From Pseudomonas resinovorans NBRC 106553 (GTDB lineage: Bacteria > Pseudomonadota > Gammaproteobacteria > Pseudomonadales > Pseudomonadaceae): 64,000 nucleotides of DNA. Numbering within the stretch: position 1 is the stretch's first letter; each line of letters opens with the position of its first letter. The DNA is taken from the NCBI RefSeq assembly GCF_000412695.1, contig NC_021499.1:1488001-1552000 (forward strand), given 5' to 3'. Below the pieces are notes generated by a model. It was not told the DNA's origin, did not search any database, and saw only the letters and a list, made by a program, of their open reading frames with translations. Of this stretch, positions 49,394-58,936 are shown piece after piece. A program made the translations under genes and the position numbers.

Positions 49394-49732
49394 ATGAAAC
49401 TCATCACCGCAGTGATCAAACCCTTCCGCCTGGACGACGTCCGCGAGGCGCTGACCGAGGCCGGGGTGAACGGCGTGACCGTCACCGAGGTCAAGGGCTA
49501 CGGCCGACAGAAGGGCCATTCGGAAATCTACCGGGGCGCCGAGTACGTGGTGGAGCTGCTGCCCAAGATCAAGCTGGAAGTGGTGGTGGCCGACACCCTG
49601 TGCCAGGCCGCCACCGACGCCATCCTCAAGGCGGCGTACACCGGCAAGATCGGCGACGGAAAATTGTTCGTCATGGACCTGGAAAGCGTGGTGCGCATCC
49701 GCACCGGCGAGCTGGGCGAAGACGCCATTTGA
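49394..49732 (+). CDS. glnK: PII signal-transduction protein GlnK
   Basis: A 112-residue PII protein. The T-loop GRQKGHSEIYRGAEYVVELL carries the uridylylation tyrosine near residue 51, and the IGDGKLFV region is conserved. It senses nitrogen status and gates AmtB. Coupled to amtB by an 11-bp gap. Confidence 0.94.
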   Translation: MKLITAVIKPFRLDDVREALTEAGVNGVTVTEVKGYGRQKGHSEIYRGAEYVVELLPKIKLEVVVADTLCQAATDAILKAAYTGKIGDGKLFVMDLESVVRIRTGELGEDAI

Positions 49733-49749
49733 TCCATCCGCAGTTCCCC

Positions 49750-49779
49750 GCGCCGACGCCTTGCGTCGGCGCTTTCTTT
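49750..49779 (+). terminator. Rho-independent terminator after glnK
   Basis: A 10-bp perfect stem GCGCCGACGC/GCGTCGGCGC with a CTT loop, followed by TTTCTTT. Confidence 0.9.
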
Positions 49780-49834
49780 GGTAACGGAAAAGCGCTGCGC
49801 ACGGTTCAGGATTGAAGAGAAGGAGAGGTGAACG

Positions 49835-50176
49835 ATGGCATGGTTGAACGGATGGGGATTCCTGCTGCTGGCGGGGTTCTGCGAGATCTTGTACGCGTCG
49901 ATCATCCCGCGCACGGAAGGCTTCACCCGGCTCTGGCCGAGCCTCTACTGCGGGTTCTTCCTGCTGCTCAGCATCTACCTGCTGAGCCTGTCGGTGCGGG
50001 TGCTGCCGCTCGGGCTGGCCTATGCCGTCTGGGTGGGCATCGGCACCCTCGGCACCGTGGCCTACGGCACCCTGTTCCTCGGTGAGCAGCTGGGGGTGCT
50101 GAAGGGTCTGTGCCTGGTGATGATCATCGGCGGGATAGTTGGGCTGAAGCTGGTGAGCGAGGCGCAGGTGGCGTGA
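49835..50176 (+). CDS. SMR-family small multidrug/guanidinium-type transporter
   Basis: A 113-residue, four-helix SMR protein. The essential Glu of helix 1 is present (GFCEILYASIIP), and the loop GLAYAVWVGIGTLGTVAYG is closest to the SugE/Gdx subtype that exports guanidinium and some quaternary amines. GGAGAGG precedes the ATG. Its location amid methylamine genes suggests amine or quaternary-ammonium export, but this is inference. Confidence 0.85.
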   Translation: MAWLNGWGFLLLAGFCEILYASIIPRTEGFTRLWPSLYCGFFLLLSIYLLSLSVRVLPLGLAYAVWVGIGTLGTVAYGTLFLGEQLGVLKGLCLVMIIGGIVGLKLVSEAQVA

Positions 50177-50201
50177 GAAGGGCGTAGGAGCGAGCTCATT
50201 T

Positions 50202-50326
50202 GTAGGATGGGTAGAGCGTAGCGAAACCCATCGCTGCGGAGTGATGGGTTTCGCGGGCTCTACCCATCCTACGGATCTGTCTGTGCCGGCCAAATAGACC
50301 GTAGCCCGGATTGCATCCGGGCTACG
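50202..50326. repeat. Family A palindrome followed by family C repeat
   Basis: Family A at 50202-50272 (GTAGGATGGGTAGAGCGTAG...CTCTACCCATCCTAC), then GTAGCCCGGATTGCATCCGG...GCTAC at 50301-50325 (family C, also at about 26657 and 63424). Confidence 0.8.
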
Positions 50327-50339
50327 AGGGAAGGGCGGG

Positions 50340-50519
50340 TTATTTCAACTTCGGCAACTTCTCGTCCGGCAGGTCGTAGCTGTGCTTCTCGTGGATGAAG
50401 GTGGCCACCAGGGCGTATAGGGTGGCGGCGATCACCACCACGGTGATGACGCCGAGCACGGTGGGGTTGTCGGCGAAGGTGAACACGGCGCTGGCGCCTT
50501 CGTAGGTGCTGATGCTCAT
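50340..50519 (-). CDS. 59-residue membrane protein downstream of amt2
   Basis: MSISTYEGASAVFTFADNPT... with one transmembrane helix (about residues 21-42, VLGVITVVVIAATLYALVAT) and a charged C-terminal tail ending DEKLPKLK. It starts 16 bp after the amt2 stop on the same strand and has an AGGAG site. It may be a small accessory subunit of Amt2. I do not recognise a named family. Confidence 0.65.
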   Translation of the reverse strand: MSISTYEGASAVFTFADNPTVLGVITVVVIAATLYALVATFIHEKHSYDLPDEKLPKLK

Positions 50520-50535
50520 AGGGATACTCCTGCAG

Positions 50536-51912
50536 TCATTGGGCCGAGGCGGGCTTGCTGTCCACCACCAGGGTGGCTTCCACGCTGCCGTTGGGCTTCA
50601 CGGTCTCGCCGTAGATGGCGGTCCATTCCGGGTAGGCCTGGGCCGGTACTTCGGTGAGGTCGAGGCCGCGTTCTTCCGCGTGGGCCGGGACGCGCAGCAC
50701 GCCGGCTTTCTTCAGCGCGTAGGAGATCAGGTAGCCGGGGATGAAGCCCAGGGAGGCCATCACCAGGGCACCGCCCAGTTGGCCGAGGAAGCTGATCTCG
50801 GGCATGCCGTTGACGTTCGGGTAGCCCGCGAGGAACACCCCGCTGACCACCAGGCCGGCGAAGCCGCCGAAGCCGTGCACGGCGAAGGCGCCCACGGCGT
50901 CGTCGAGGCGGAACTTCAGCAGCAGGTTGTTCACCAGCGGCGCCATGGCCGCCACGCCCATGCCGATCAGGTAGGCCAGGCCGGGGTGGTAGAGGTCCAG
51001 GCCCGGGGCCACGGAGATGATCCCCACCAGGCCGCCGGACATCATCCAGTAGGGCTCGCGGGTGGTCAGGTAGGCGCCGATCAGGCCGCCGGCGAAGCCC
51101 ATCAGGGTGTTGAAGGCGAAGGCCGAGAGGGTGGTGGGCGCGCCGTAGATGTTGATCCACTGGGCGCCGGAGCTGTAGATGATGCAGCCGCCGAGGAAGC
51201 CGAAGAAGCCGACGATGATCATCATCAGACCCACCACGCTCATCGGCATGCTGTGGCCGACGATGGCGTTGGCGCTGCCGTCGGGGTTGAAGCGGCCGAT
51301 GCGCGCGCCGAGGTTGATCACCACGGCCAGGGCGAAGAAGCCGGCGATCATGTGCACCACGCCGGCGGCGCCGACGTCATGGTAGCCCCACTGCACGGTC
51401 AGCCAGCCTTCCGGGTGCCAGCCCCAGGCGGCGCCGAACAGCCAGAGCACCGAGCCGAGGAGGATGGTCATGACGATGAAGGCACTCATCCGCGCACGCT
51501 CGATGATGGCGCCGGAGAGGATCGAGCCGGTGGTGGCGGCGAACAGGGCGAAGGCGCCCCAGAAGATGCCGGTGGCGTTGTCCTTGATGTTCGGGCCCAT
51601 GGCCTGGCTCCAGGGCATGGCGTTCATCAGGGCGTCCATGCGCGGCACCAGGCCGTCGGGGAAGGCGTTGTAGATGGCCCAGCCGAAGAGGAAGAAGGTG
51701 GGCACGATGAAGCCGAAGGCGAGGATGTTCTTGACTCCCGCGGCCAGGGCGTTCTTCAGTCGCGAGGCGCCTATCTCGTAGGAGAGGAAGCCGGCGTGGA
51801 TCATGATCATCAGGGCGATGCACCACCAGTAGAATATTTCCATATTCAGGGTGTTGGTCATCTCGATCAGGCTCTGCAATTCCTCCAGGGTCGGTGTCTT
51901 CTGTTCTTCCAT
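50536..51912 (-). CDS. Second, divergent Amt-family transporter
   Basis: A 458-residue Amt/Rh-type channel, longer and quite different from the AmtB at 48063. Pore-region histidines appear in GAAGVVHMIAGFFAL and FAVHGFGGFAGLVVS. It has no signal-type leader but an N-terminal helix after the polar MEEQKTPTLEELQSL. A sigma-54 promoter lies upstream. No glnK is adjacent; a 59-residue membrane protein follows instead. Methylammonium or another small amine is a plausible substrate. The ATG at 51912 is preferred to the GTG one codon earlier. Confidence 0.88.
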   Translation of the reverse strand: MEEQKTPTLEELQSLIEMTNTLNMEIFYWWCIALMIMIHAGFLSYEIGASRLKNALAAGVKNILAFGFIVPTFFLFGWAIYNAFPDGLVPRMDALMNAMPWSQAMGPNIKDNATGIFWGAFALFAATTGSILSGAIIERARMSAFIVMTILLGSVLWLFGAAWGWHPEGWLTVQWGYHDVGAAGVVHMIAGFFALAVVINLGARIGRFNPDGSANAIVGHSMPMSVVGLMMIIVGFFGFLGGCIIYSSGAQWINIYGAPTTLSAFAFNTLMGFAGGLIGAYLTTREPYWMMSGGLVGIISVAPGLDLYHPGLAYLIGMGVAAMAPLVNNLLLKFRLDDAVGAFAVHGFGGFAGLVVSGVFLAGYPNVNGMPEISFLGQLGGALVMASLGFIPGYLISYALKKAGVLRVPAHAEERGLDLTEVPAQAYPEWTAIYGETVKPNGSVEATLVVDSKPASAQ

Positions 51913-52026
51913 CACTCAATCCTCGATGCGAATTCGTTGGAATAGCGTTGGTGGGCAGATCGAAGCGAACACACGCCTGGGGCTTGTTGTTTTTATTTCC
52001 ACGCAAGAAAAGTGCGTAGTGGGAAA

Positions 52027-52042
52027 GGCAAACCTTGTGCCA
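52027..52042 (-). promoter_or_regulatory. Sigma-54 promoter of amt2
   Basis: On the minus strand TGGCACA-AGGT-TTGCC, a near-consensus -24/-12 element, lies about 115 bp upstream of the amt2 ATG. TTTCCCACTACGCACTTTTC follows, a possible but weak version of the GGAAA-type operator. The rest of the 351-bp gap to the chemoreceptor holds family A and family D repeats. Confidence 0.75.
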
Positions 52043-52088
52043 GTCCATGGCACGGAGCTATCACGCGGTGCGCGCGACGGGGTGGGGC

Positions 52089-52202
52089 GTAGGATGGGTT
52101 GAGCGGAGCGATACCCATGCGGTCCGTATCGATGGGTATCGCAGGCTCAACCCATCCTACGGTTTGTGCCAACCAGGGGCGTAGGGTGCGCCGTGCGCAC
52201 CG
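52089..52202. repeat. Family A palindrome plus family D half repeat
   Basis: GTAGGATGGGTTGAGCGGAG...GGCTCAACCCATCCTAC at 52089-52160, then GTAGGGTGCGCCGTGCGCAC at 52181-52200 (same sequence as one arm at 55721-55740). Confidence 0.75.
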
Positions 52203-52263
52203 CCGGGAAATGCCCCGTTTGCACTCATCCGCCTGGTAGCGCGCCTGAAATCGGGGCGTTTTC

Positions 52264-53250
52264 TCAGCGTTGCTGCTGCAGCATCGCCTGGATCTGCTGC
52301 ACCGATTCCTGGGTGCGCCGGGCCAGGTTGCGCACCTCGTCGGCCACCACCGCGAAGCCCCGTCCCTGCTCGCCGGCGCGGGCCGCCTCGATGGCCGCGT
52401 TGAGGGCCAGCAGGTTGGTCTGTTCGGCGATGCCACGGATCACCCCGGCCACCTGGGCTATCTGTCCGTAGGTGGTCTGGATGCTGGCCTGCTCGCGCTC
52501 GTGCAGGCTGGCGGCGGTCTTCTCGTCGCTGATCTCGCGCACCGCGCCGGTGACGTAGAGCAGCCGGCCACGGGCGTCGCGCAGGCAACGGCCGCGCTCG
52601 CGGAACCACACCTCGCCACGGGTCTTGTGGCGCATGCGGTACTCCACCGCGTAGAAGCCGTCGCCGCTGGCATCCACCATCGACGCGTTGAAGGCCTTCA
52701 TCACGCCCTTCAAATCATCGGCGTTGACCACGCCGAAGTAGCTGTCCCAGCCATCGGGGAATTCCGCGTGGCTGTAGCCGATCAGCTCGCGGAACTGCTC
52801 GGACCAGCGGATCAGGTTCTGCGGGTGGTCGGGGTCGCCGTTGACCACGTTCATCGCCCAGCAGCCCTCGGTGAGGGTGCGCTTGGTCAGCTCCCGCACC
52901 TGGCGGTCTGCGTCCCAGCGTTCGCGCTCGGCTTCCAGCGCCTGGAGCCGCTGCTCGCCGTCGTCCAGCTCGGCATGCAATTGCGCGTTGCGTGCTTCGG
53001 CTTCGGCCAAGCGTCGCTGCAACGCCGCGTACTCCTCGGCGCTGCACGGCGGCGGAGCCTGGCGCTCGGCATGCTGGCGGATGCCTTGCAGCTCGGCCCA
53101 GTCCCGTTGCAGCCGTTCCAGGCTGCCGAGCAGTTGGGGCTGGCGTTGCAGGCGCGGCGGGGCGAGCGTCCCGTCCCGTGCGCTGGACAGCTGGTCGAGC
53201 CACTGGCTGAGCTCGTTGGCCAGGTTGCTGGCGGCATTGCTGAACCACAT
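52264..53250 (-). CDS. Soluble PAS chemoreceptor with very short signalling domain
   Basis: A 328-residue protein without membrane segments. A coiled-coil region (about 60-120), a PAS domain (about 128-245) and a receptor signalling tip ([20 protein letters not shown]...[11 protein letters not shown], about 272-305) end only about 20 residues after the tip. Normal receptors have over 100 residues on each side. It starts 61 bp after the tdm stop on the same strand with an AAGGAGA site, so it may be co-transcribed with the trimethylamine genes and sense their metabolism. Confidence 0.85.
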   Translation of the reverse strand: MWFSNAASNLANELSQWLDQLSSARDGTLAPPRLQRQPQLLGSLERLQRDWAELQGIRQHAERQAPPPCSAEEYAALQRRLAEAEARNAQLHAELDDGEQRLQALEAERERWDADRQVRELTKRTLTEGCWAMNVVNGDPDHPQNLIRWSEQFRELIGYSHAEFPDGWDSYFGVVNADDLKGVMKAFNASMVDASGDGFYAVEYRMRHKTRGEVWFRERGRCLRDARGRLLYVTGAVREISDEKTAASLHEREQASIQTTYGQIAQVAGVIRGIAEQTNLLALNAAIEAARAGEQGRGFAVVADEVRNLARRTQESVQQIQAMLQQQR

Positions 53251-53311
53251 CGGCCGATTCTCCTTGGCTATGGGATGAAGGCTTCCCTAGCAATTCTTCT
53301 TCCAGTTCCCC

Positions 53312-55654
53312 TCAGGCCCGTACGCGGGACTTGTCCGGGTCATAGGCCACGGTGCCTGCGGCCACCTTGGCGCGGATGCGCTTCTGCTGGCCGTCCAGCT
53401 TGCCCACCTCCAGTTCCGTGCCCGGCTCGCAGTAGCCGATATCGAGGCGGCACAGGGCGATGTTCTTGCCCAGCACCGGCGAGCGGGTGGCGCTGGTGAT
53501 GACGCCCACCTGGGCGCGGCCGACGCGCACGCAATCGCCATGGGCGGCCGGCTCGTTGCCTTCCAGCTCCAGGCCCACCAGGCGCTGCTGCGGGTGGGCG
53601 CTGCGGCGCAGCAGGGCGTCCTTGCCGATGAAGTCGGCCTGCTTGGTCTTCAGCGGCACGCAGAAGCCGATGCCGGCCTCGAAGGGGTCGGTCTGGTCGC
53701 AGAATTCGTAGCCGGCGAAGATCAGCCCGGCCTCGATGCGCAGCATGTCGAGCGCATGTAGCCCCAGCGGCACCAGGCCCAGCGGCCGGCCCAGCTCCCA
53801 CAGGCGGTTCCACACCGCCATGGCGTCGTCGGGGTGGCACCAGATTTCAAAGCCCAGCTCGCCGGTGTAGCCGGTGCGCGAAACCATCAGCGGCGCGCCG
53901 TTGTAGTCGTCCAGGCGGCCATTGAGGAAGCGGAACCAGCCCAGCTCCTCCAGCTTGGGCTGGGTGCCCGGGGTCCAGATCATCTGCTTGAGCAGTTCGC
54001 GGGCCAGCGGCCCCTGCACGGCGATGTTGTGGATCTGCTCCGAGGCGCTCTTGATCCACACCTTCATGCCGAGCTTCTCGGCCTGCTCGCGCAGCCAGAT
54101 ACCGGCATGGTCCTCGCCGCCGATCCAGCGGAATGCGTCGGCGCCAAGGCGCAGCAGGGTGCCGTCGTCGAGCATGCCGCCGTGCTCATAGCACAGGGCC
54201 GAATACACCACCTGGCCGACGGCGAGCTTGCGCACGTCGCGGGTCAGGCAGTGGTCCAGCAGGGCCTCGGCGTCGGGGCCGAGCACCTCGAACTTGCGCA
54301 GGGCGGAGAGGTCCATCACCGCCACCTTCTCGCGGCAGCCGTGGTACTCCTCGATGGTGCCGTGGCCGTCGAACTGGGTCGGCGTCCAGAAGCCGCGGTA
54401 GTCGACGAACTGGCGGGTGAGGGCGGAGGTGCCGGGGTGGAAGCCGCTTTCGCGGGTCAGCACCGGGTCGGCGTCGGGCGTCTTGCGATTGGCCATGGCG
54501 ATACTGAAGCGCTCCTTGTCGGAATACACGCGGATATGGATGTCGGTGGGCTGCCAGCCGTTGGCCGGATCGATGTCGTCCGGGCAGGAACTGCTGGCGC
54601 AGACCAGGTCGGTCATGGCGCGCAGCAGCACGTAGTCGCCGGGGCGCGACCAGGGCTCGTCGAGGGTGAGGTGCTGGTGCGCGTCCACCCCGGTGTTGAA
54701 GAAGAAGTTGATCGCCGGCCAGCCGGGGCGGCCCTGCACGCCATGCTTCGCCACGGCGCGGCTGATGTTGTCGCTGCAGTTGGCGTGGCCGAAGTAGCCC
54801 TGGGCTTCGTAGTAGCGCGCGGTGCAGGCCAGGGCGAAGGTGTCGTGGCGGCCCACGGTGTCGCGCACCACCTCCAGCATCGGCTGCATATCACGGTCGT
54901 AGAAGCGGCTGAACAGGCCGGGGCCGGGGTAGGCGTTGCCGTTCAGGGTGCGGGTGACGGTGGGGTCGAGGTCGATCTCGCGGCCGGCATCCAGGCCCCG
55001 GCGGTCGAAGGCGACGAAGTCCGAGCACTGGCGCCCGGCCACGTCGATCACCTGGATGGTCTGGCCCGCGCTCACCACATAGTCCCGCGCGGTGCCGGGG
55101 CTGATGGTGAATTCGTCCACCAGCTCGCCCAGGGGCGCCGGCAACGGCGGGGCCAGGCTGCTGCGGGGGTTGGCGCGCTGGATCAGCAGGCGCAATTCGC
55201 TGGCGCGCAGCTGGCTGTCCACCGGTGTGGCGCCACCTGGGGCGGCTACCAGCACCAGCAGGGCCTCGGCGGCGCTGAAGCTGCGGCTGAACCCGGCCGG
55301 GGTGCCGGCGGGCCAGAGCTGCGCGGCGGCCGGCAGGTGGCGGCTATCGATGCCGCTCCGGGCGAGGCCGGCGCCGACATGGGCGGCCTCCGCGCTGCCG
55401 TCGTGCAGCAGGTGGCCGATGAAGGCGGCGCCGGGGCTCGGTTCGAGGCCGAGGGCGGACAGCGCCGGGCGGTTGCCGGCGAAGGCCAGCAGCTCGGCGG
55501 CCTGGTCGCCTTCGAGGTCGATCACCTGTAGCCGGTCACCCGGCTCCAGGGCCACCACCGTGAGGCCGCCGGGGGCGACGCGGTGGCGTTCCAGGCCCGG
55601 GCTGCGGGCGAACAGGGCCGGCTCCAGCGGCCGGGAAATCACGGGTGGTTGCAT
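53312..55654 (-). CDS. tdm: Trimethylamine N-oxide demethylase
   Basis: A 780-residue protein with the Tdm architecture: an N-terminal DUF1989-type domain (about 1-395) and a C-terminal GcvT-type folate domain (about 405-780). Cys277, Cys293 and Cys357 are spaced 16 and 64 apart, the same spacing I recall for the zinc ligands of Methylocella TDM. The enzyme splits TMAO into dimethylamine and formaldehyde, and the GcvT domain can trap formaldehyde on THF. ATG 55654 has AGGAG. It lies 117 bp after tmm, with a repeat in between. Confidence 0.92.
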   Translation of the reverse strand: MQPPVISRPLEPALFARSPGLERHRVAPGGLTVVALEPGDRLQVIDLEGDQAAELLAFAGNRPALSALGLEPSPGAAFIGHLLHDGSAEAAHVGAGLARSGIDSRHLPAAAQLWPAGTPAGFSRSFSAAEALLVLVAAPGGATPVDSQLRASELRLLIQRANPRSSLAPPLPAPLGELVDEFTISPGTARDYVVSAGQTIQVIDVAGRQCSDFVAFDRRGLDAGREIDLDPTVTRTLNGNAYPGPGLFSRFYDRDMQPMLEVVRDTVGRHDTFALACTARYYEAQGYFGHANCSDNISRAVAKHGVQGRPGWPAINFFFNTGVDAHQHLTLDEPWSRPGDYVLLRAMTDLVCASSSCPDDIDPANGWQPTDIHIRVYSDKERFSIAMANRKTPDADPVLTRESGFHPGTSALTRQFVDYRGFWTPTQFDGHGTIEEYHGCREKVAVMDLSALRKFEVLGPDAEALLDHCLTRDVRKLAVGQVVYSALCYEHGGMLDDGTLLRLGADAFRWIGGEDHAGIWLREQAEKLGMKVWIKSASEQIHNIAVQGPLARELLKQMIWTPGTQPKLEELGWFRFLNGRLDDYNGAPLMVSRTGYTGELGFEIWCHPDDAMAVWNRLWELGRPLGLVPLGLHALDMLRIEAGLIFAGYEFCDQTDPFEAGIGFCVPLKTKQADFIGKDALLRRSAHPQQRLVGLELEGNEPAAHGDCVRVGRAQVGVITSATRSPVLGKNIALCRLDIGYCEPGTELEVGKLDGQQKRIRAKVAAGTVAYDPDKSRVRA

Positions 55655-55695
55655 GCAAGGCTCCTGCAGTGACGTTGCTCCGTGGCGGTTCATCG

Positions 55696-55740
55696 GTGCG
55701 CATGGCGCACCCTACGGGCGGTAGGGTGCGCCGTGCGCAC
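55696..55740. repeat. Family D hairpin between tmm and tdm
   Basis: Perfect-armed hairpin GTGCGCATGGCGCACCCTAC / GTAGGGTGCGCCGTGCGCAC. It could attenuate transcription or stabilise the tmm message end. Confidence 0.8.
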
Positions 55741-55771
55741 CGTTCACGGGTTCGTCATCGTTCGTCTGAGA

Positions 55772-57142
55772 TCAACCCGTCGCCTTCATGGAAGGCTCCG
55801 GGCTATCGGCCAGGTAGGCACCCAGGGAGTCGTCGAGGGCTTGCAGCCAGGGGGTGTGGTGGGGCGTGGCCATGGTCCCGGTGATGAGCGAGCGGTGGCA
55901 CTTGTCGCGGTAGCCCATGATGTTTTCGTACTTGTCGTGCTTCCACTCCAGGAAGGTCCGGTTCACCTCGGCTATGTCGAAGCTCGGGTAGTCGGTGGCC
56001 TCGATCAGCTGGCGGATGTACTCGCCCTGGAACTCGAACATCTGCTGGGCGGTTTCCAGGGTTTCTTCCTCGCGGCGCCAGGCCAGGTCCTCGGCCTGCA
56101 TGCGCTCGAAGTCGGGCAGGGCGATGCGCCCGAGGATCACGTCGCGGGCATACCAGGCCTGGGCGTCGAACATGTTGAAGCTGTACCACTGGTCCTGCAT
56201 GCCGAGGTAGATCAGCTTCGGGTTCTGCTCCCAGAACACGCCCTTGTAGAGGTTCAGCGGCCAGAGGCGGTTGCCGGTCTTCAGCCGCAGTTCTTCCGGC
56301 AGGAAGGGGAAGTGATGCTTGTAGCCGGTGCACAGGATGATGGCGTCGATGTGCCGGCTGCTGCCGTCGGCGAAGAAGGCGGTGCTGCCCTTCACATGGG
56401 TGAGCAGGGGTTTCTCTTCCCAGTTCTCCGGCCACTTGTAGCCCATGGGCGCGCTGCGGTAGCAGCTGGTGATGGAGCGGGCGCCGTACTTGAAGCATTG
56501 CGAGCCGATGTCCTCGGCCGAGTAGCTGCCGCCGACGATGAGCACGTCCTTGCCCTTGAATTCCAGGGCGTCGCGGAAGTCGTGGGCATGCAGCACGCGC
56601 CCGGCGAAGCTCTCGAAACCCGGGAAGTAGGGCACGTTGGGGGTGGAGAAGTGGCCGCTGGCGACCACCACGTAGTCGAAGGTCTCGCTGTAGGTCAGGT
56701 CCTGCTCGTAGCTGTGGGCGGTGACTTCGAAGGTCTGGCTTTCGGCGTCGAAGGCCACCCCGCGCACGGTGGTGTTGAAGCGGATCCAGGGGCGCACGCC
56801 GGCCTTTTCCACGCGGCCCTTGATGTAGTCCCAGAGCACCTCGCGGGGCGGGTAGGACCCCATGGGGCGGCCGAAGTGCTCGTCGAAGCTGTAGTCGGCG
56901 AACTCCAGGCACTCCTTCGGCCCGTTGGACCAGAGGTAGCGGTACATGCTGCCGTGCACCGCCTCGCCGTGCTCGTCGAGACCGGTGCGCCAGGTGTAGT
57001 TCCACATGCCGCCCCAGTCGGACTGCTTCTCGAAGCAGACCAGTTCGGGGATCTCCGCGCCGCCCGCCCTGGCCGACTGGAAGGCACGCAACTGGGCGAG
57101 GCCGCAGGGGCCGGCGCCGATGATGGCGACTCGTTGTTTCAT
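55772..57142 (-). CDS. tmm: Trimethylamine monooxygenase
   Basis: A 456-residue flavin-containing monooxygenase. FAD motif [11 protein letters not shown] (from residue 7), FMO signature [11 protein letters not shown] and NADPH motif [11 protein letters not shown] are present. Length and the N-terminal [17 protein letters not shown] region fit bacterial Tmm, which oxidises trimethylamine to TMAO (and can oxidise DMS). Its ATG overlaps the folD copy 2 stop by 4 bp, and tdm follows, giving the two consecutive steps. Confidence 0.93.
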   Translation of the reverse strand: MKQRVAIIGAGPCGLAQLRAFQSARAGGAEIPELVCFEKQSDWGGMWNYTWRTGLDEHGEAVHGSMYRYLWSNGPKECLEFADYSFDEHFGRPMGSYPPREVLWDYIKGRVEKAGVRPWIRFNTTVRGVAFDAESQTFEVTAHSYEQDLTYSETFDYVVVASGHFSTPNVPYFPGFESFAGRVLHAHDFRDALEFKGKDVLIVGGSYSAEDIGSQCFKYGARSITSCYRSAPMGYKWPENWEEKPLLTHVKGSTAFFADGSSRHIDAIILCTGYKHHFPFLPEELRLKTGNRLWPLNLYKGVFWEQNPKLIYLGMQDQWYSFNMFDAQAWYARDVILGRIALPDFERMQAEDLAWRREEETLETAQQMFEFQGEYIRQLIEATDYPSFDIAEVNRTFLEWKHDKYENIMGYRDKCHRSLITGTMATPHHTPWLQALDDSLGAYLADSPEPSMKATG

Positions 57143-58050
57143 GCTGGGTTCTCCATGGAAGGTTGGGGCAGGCCGGCGGCCGGGTGCTGGAGGCGCGCCG
57201 CGGCCAGGGTGTTCTTCATCAGGAAGGCGATGGTCATGGGCCCGACGCCGCCGGGCACCGGGGTGATGGCGGCGGCGTGGGCGAGGGCGGAGTCGAAGTC
57301 CACGTCACCCACCAGTTTCGAACGGCCGTCTTCTTCAATGCGGTTGATGCCCACATCGATGACCACGGCGCCGGGCTTCAGCCACTCGGCATCCACCAGA
57401 CGCGGGCGGCCCACGGCGGCGACCACGATGTCGGCCTGGCGGCACAGCTCTTTCAGGTTGGCGCTTCTGGAATGCACCACGGTCACCGTGCAGTGGGCTT
57501 TCAGCAGCAGGGCGGCCATGGGCTTGCCGACGATATTCGAGCGGCCGATCACCACCGCGTGCTTGCCGGTGAGGTTGCCACAGGTGTCCTGCAGCAGACG
57601 CAGGCAACCGGCCGGGGTGCAGGGAGTGAGCACGTCGCGGCCCTGGCTGAGGCCGCCGACGTTTTCGGCATGGAAACCGTCCACATCCTTCAGCGGACTC
57701 ACGGCCTGGAGCACGCGGCTCTCGTCGATATGCCCCGGCAGCGGCAGCTGGACGAGGATGCCGTGGACGCTGTCGTCGCCGTTGAGCGTGTGGATAAGTG
57801 CCAGCAAGTCGGCCTCGGCGGTGTCCGCCGGCAGCTTGTGTTCGAGCGAACGGATGCCGCATTCCTCGGCCCGCAGAACCTTGTTGCGCACATAGACCTG
57901 GCTGGCCGGGTCCTGGCCCACCAGCACCACGGCGAGCGCCGGGGCGAGGCCCGCATCCTTGAGGGCGATAACCTCGCGGCCAACCTCGGCCAGCACCCGC
58001 GCCGCCGCTGCCTTGCCGTCGATGAGCAGGGGAGTGGAGGCGGCGCTCAT
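57139..58050 (-). CDS. folD: FolD methylene-THF dehydrogenase/cyclohydrolase, copy 2
   Basis: A 303-residue FolD nearly identical in protein and DNA to the copy at 39971-40894 from about residue 8 onward, with the same signatures ([29 protein letters not shown]). It overlaps purU copy 2 and tmm by 4 bp each, so sits inside the demethylation operon. It would oxidise methylene-THF from Tdm and the GcvT-like protein. Confidence 0.93.
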   Translation of the reverse strand: MSAASTPLLIDGKAAAARVLAEVGREVIALKDAGLAPALAVVLVGQDPASQVYVRNKVLRAEECGIRSLEHKLPADTAEADLLALIHTLNGDDSVHGILVQLPLPGHIDESRVLQAVSPLKDVDGFHAENVGGLSQGRDVLTPCTPAGCLRLLQDTCGNLTGKHAVVIGRSNIVGKPMAALLLKAHCTVTVVHSRSANLKELCRQADIVVAAVGRPRLVDAEWLKPGAVVIDVGINRIEEDGRSKLVGDVDFDSALAHAAAITPVPGGVGPMTIAFLMKNTLAAARLQHPAAGLPQPSMENPA

Positions 58051-58901
58051 CGGAAGATCACCGTCTTGTCGCCGTTGAGCAGGACCCGGTGCTCCAGGTG
58101 GTACTTCAGTGCCTTGGACAGGGCCACGGTTTCTGTGTCGCGGCCGATGGCGACCAGGTCGTCGGGCAGGTAGGCGTGGTCCACGCGCTGCACTTCCTGC
58201 TCGATGATCGGGCCTTCGTCGAGGTCGCTGGTTACGTAGTGGGCGGTGGCGCCGATCAGCTTCACCCCGCGCTCGTAGGCCTGGTGGTAAGGCTTGGCGC
58301 CCTTGAATCCGGGCAGGAACGAGTGGTGGATGTTGATGGCGCGGCCGGACAGCTGCTTGCACAGGTCATCGGAGAGGATCTGCATGTAGCGGGCGAGCAC
58401 CACCAGCTCGGTGCCGGTCTCCTCGACTATCTGCAGCAGGGCCGCTTCCTGCTGGGCCTTGGTGTCGCGGGTTACCGGCAGGTAGATGAAGCGGATGCCC
58501 TCGCGCTCGGCCATGGGCCGCAGGTCCAGGTGGTTGGAGATGATGGCGGTGACCTGCATGTCCATCTCGCCCTTCTGGTGGCGGTAGAGCAGGTCGGAGA
58601 GGCAATGGTCGTACTTGCTCACCATCAGTAGCACGCGCATGGGCCGGTCGCCGTCGAACAGTTCCCAGTCCATGGCGAAGGGCACCGCGACGTCGTCGAA
58701 GCCCTGGCGCAGGGCCTCGATATCGGCCTTGGCGCCGGTGTTGAAGCGGAACACCGCGCGCATGAAGAAGCGCCCGGTGATCTCGTCGTCGAACTGGGCG
58801 AGTTCGCTCAGGTAGCACTGGCGCCCGGCCAGGTAGGTGGTGACCGCCGCGACGATTCCGGAGGTGGCCGGGCAGCTGATCTTGAGGATGTAGTGACTCA
58901 T
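58047..58901 (-). CDS. purU: Formyltetrahydrofolate deformylase, copy 2
   Basis: A 284-residue PurU closely similar to the copy at 40891-41757, again directly before folD. The ACT domain region is the more diverged part; the C-terminal catalytic half ([20 protein letters not shown]) is almost unchanged. It produces formate from formyl-THF. 35 bp after the GcvT-like gene. Confidence 0.93.
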   Translation of the reverse strand: MSHYILKISCPATSGIVAAVTTYLAGRQCYLSELAQFDDEITGRFFMRAVFRFNTGAKADIEALRQGFDDVAVPFAMDWELFDGDRPMRVLLMVSKYDHCLSDLLYRHQKGEMDMQVTAIISNHLDLRPMAEREGIRFIYLPVTRDTKAQQEAALLQIVEETGTELVVLARYMQILSDDLCKQLSGRAINIHHSFLPGFKGAKPYHQAYERGVKLIGATAHYVTSDLDEGPIIEQEVQRVDHAYLPDDLVAIGRDTETVALSKALKYHLEHRVLLNGDKTVIFR

Positions 58902-58936
58902 GGTTGTCGGTCTCGTGCAGGCAAGGTCGGGTGCGC

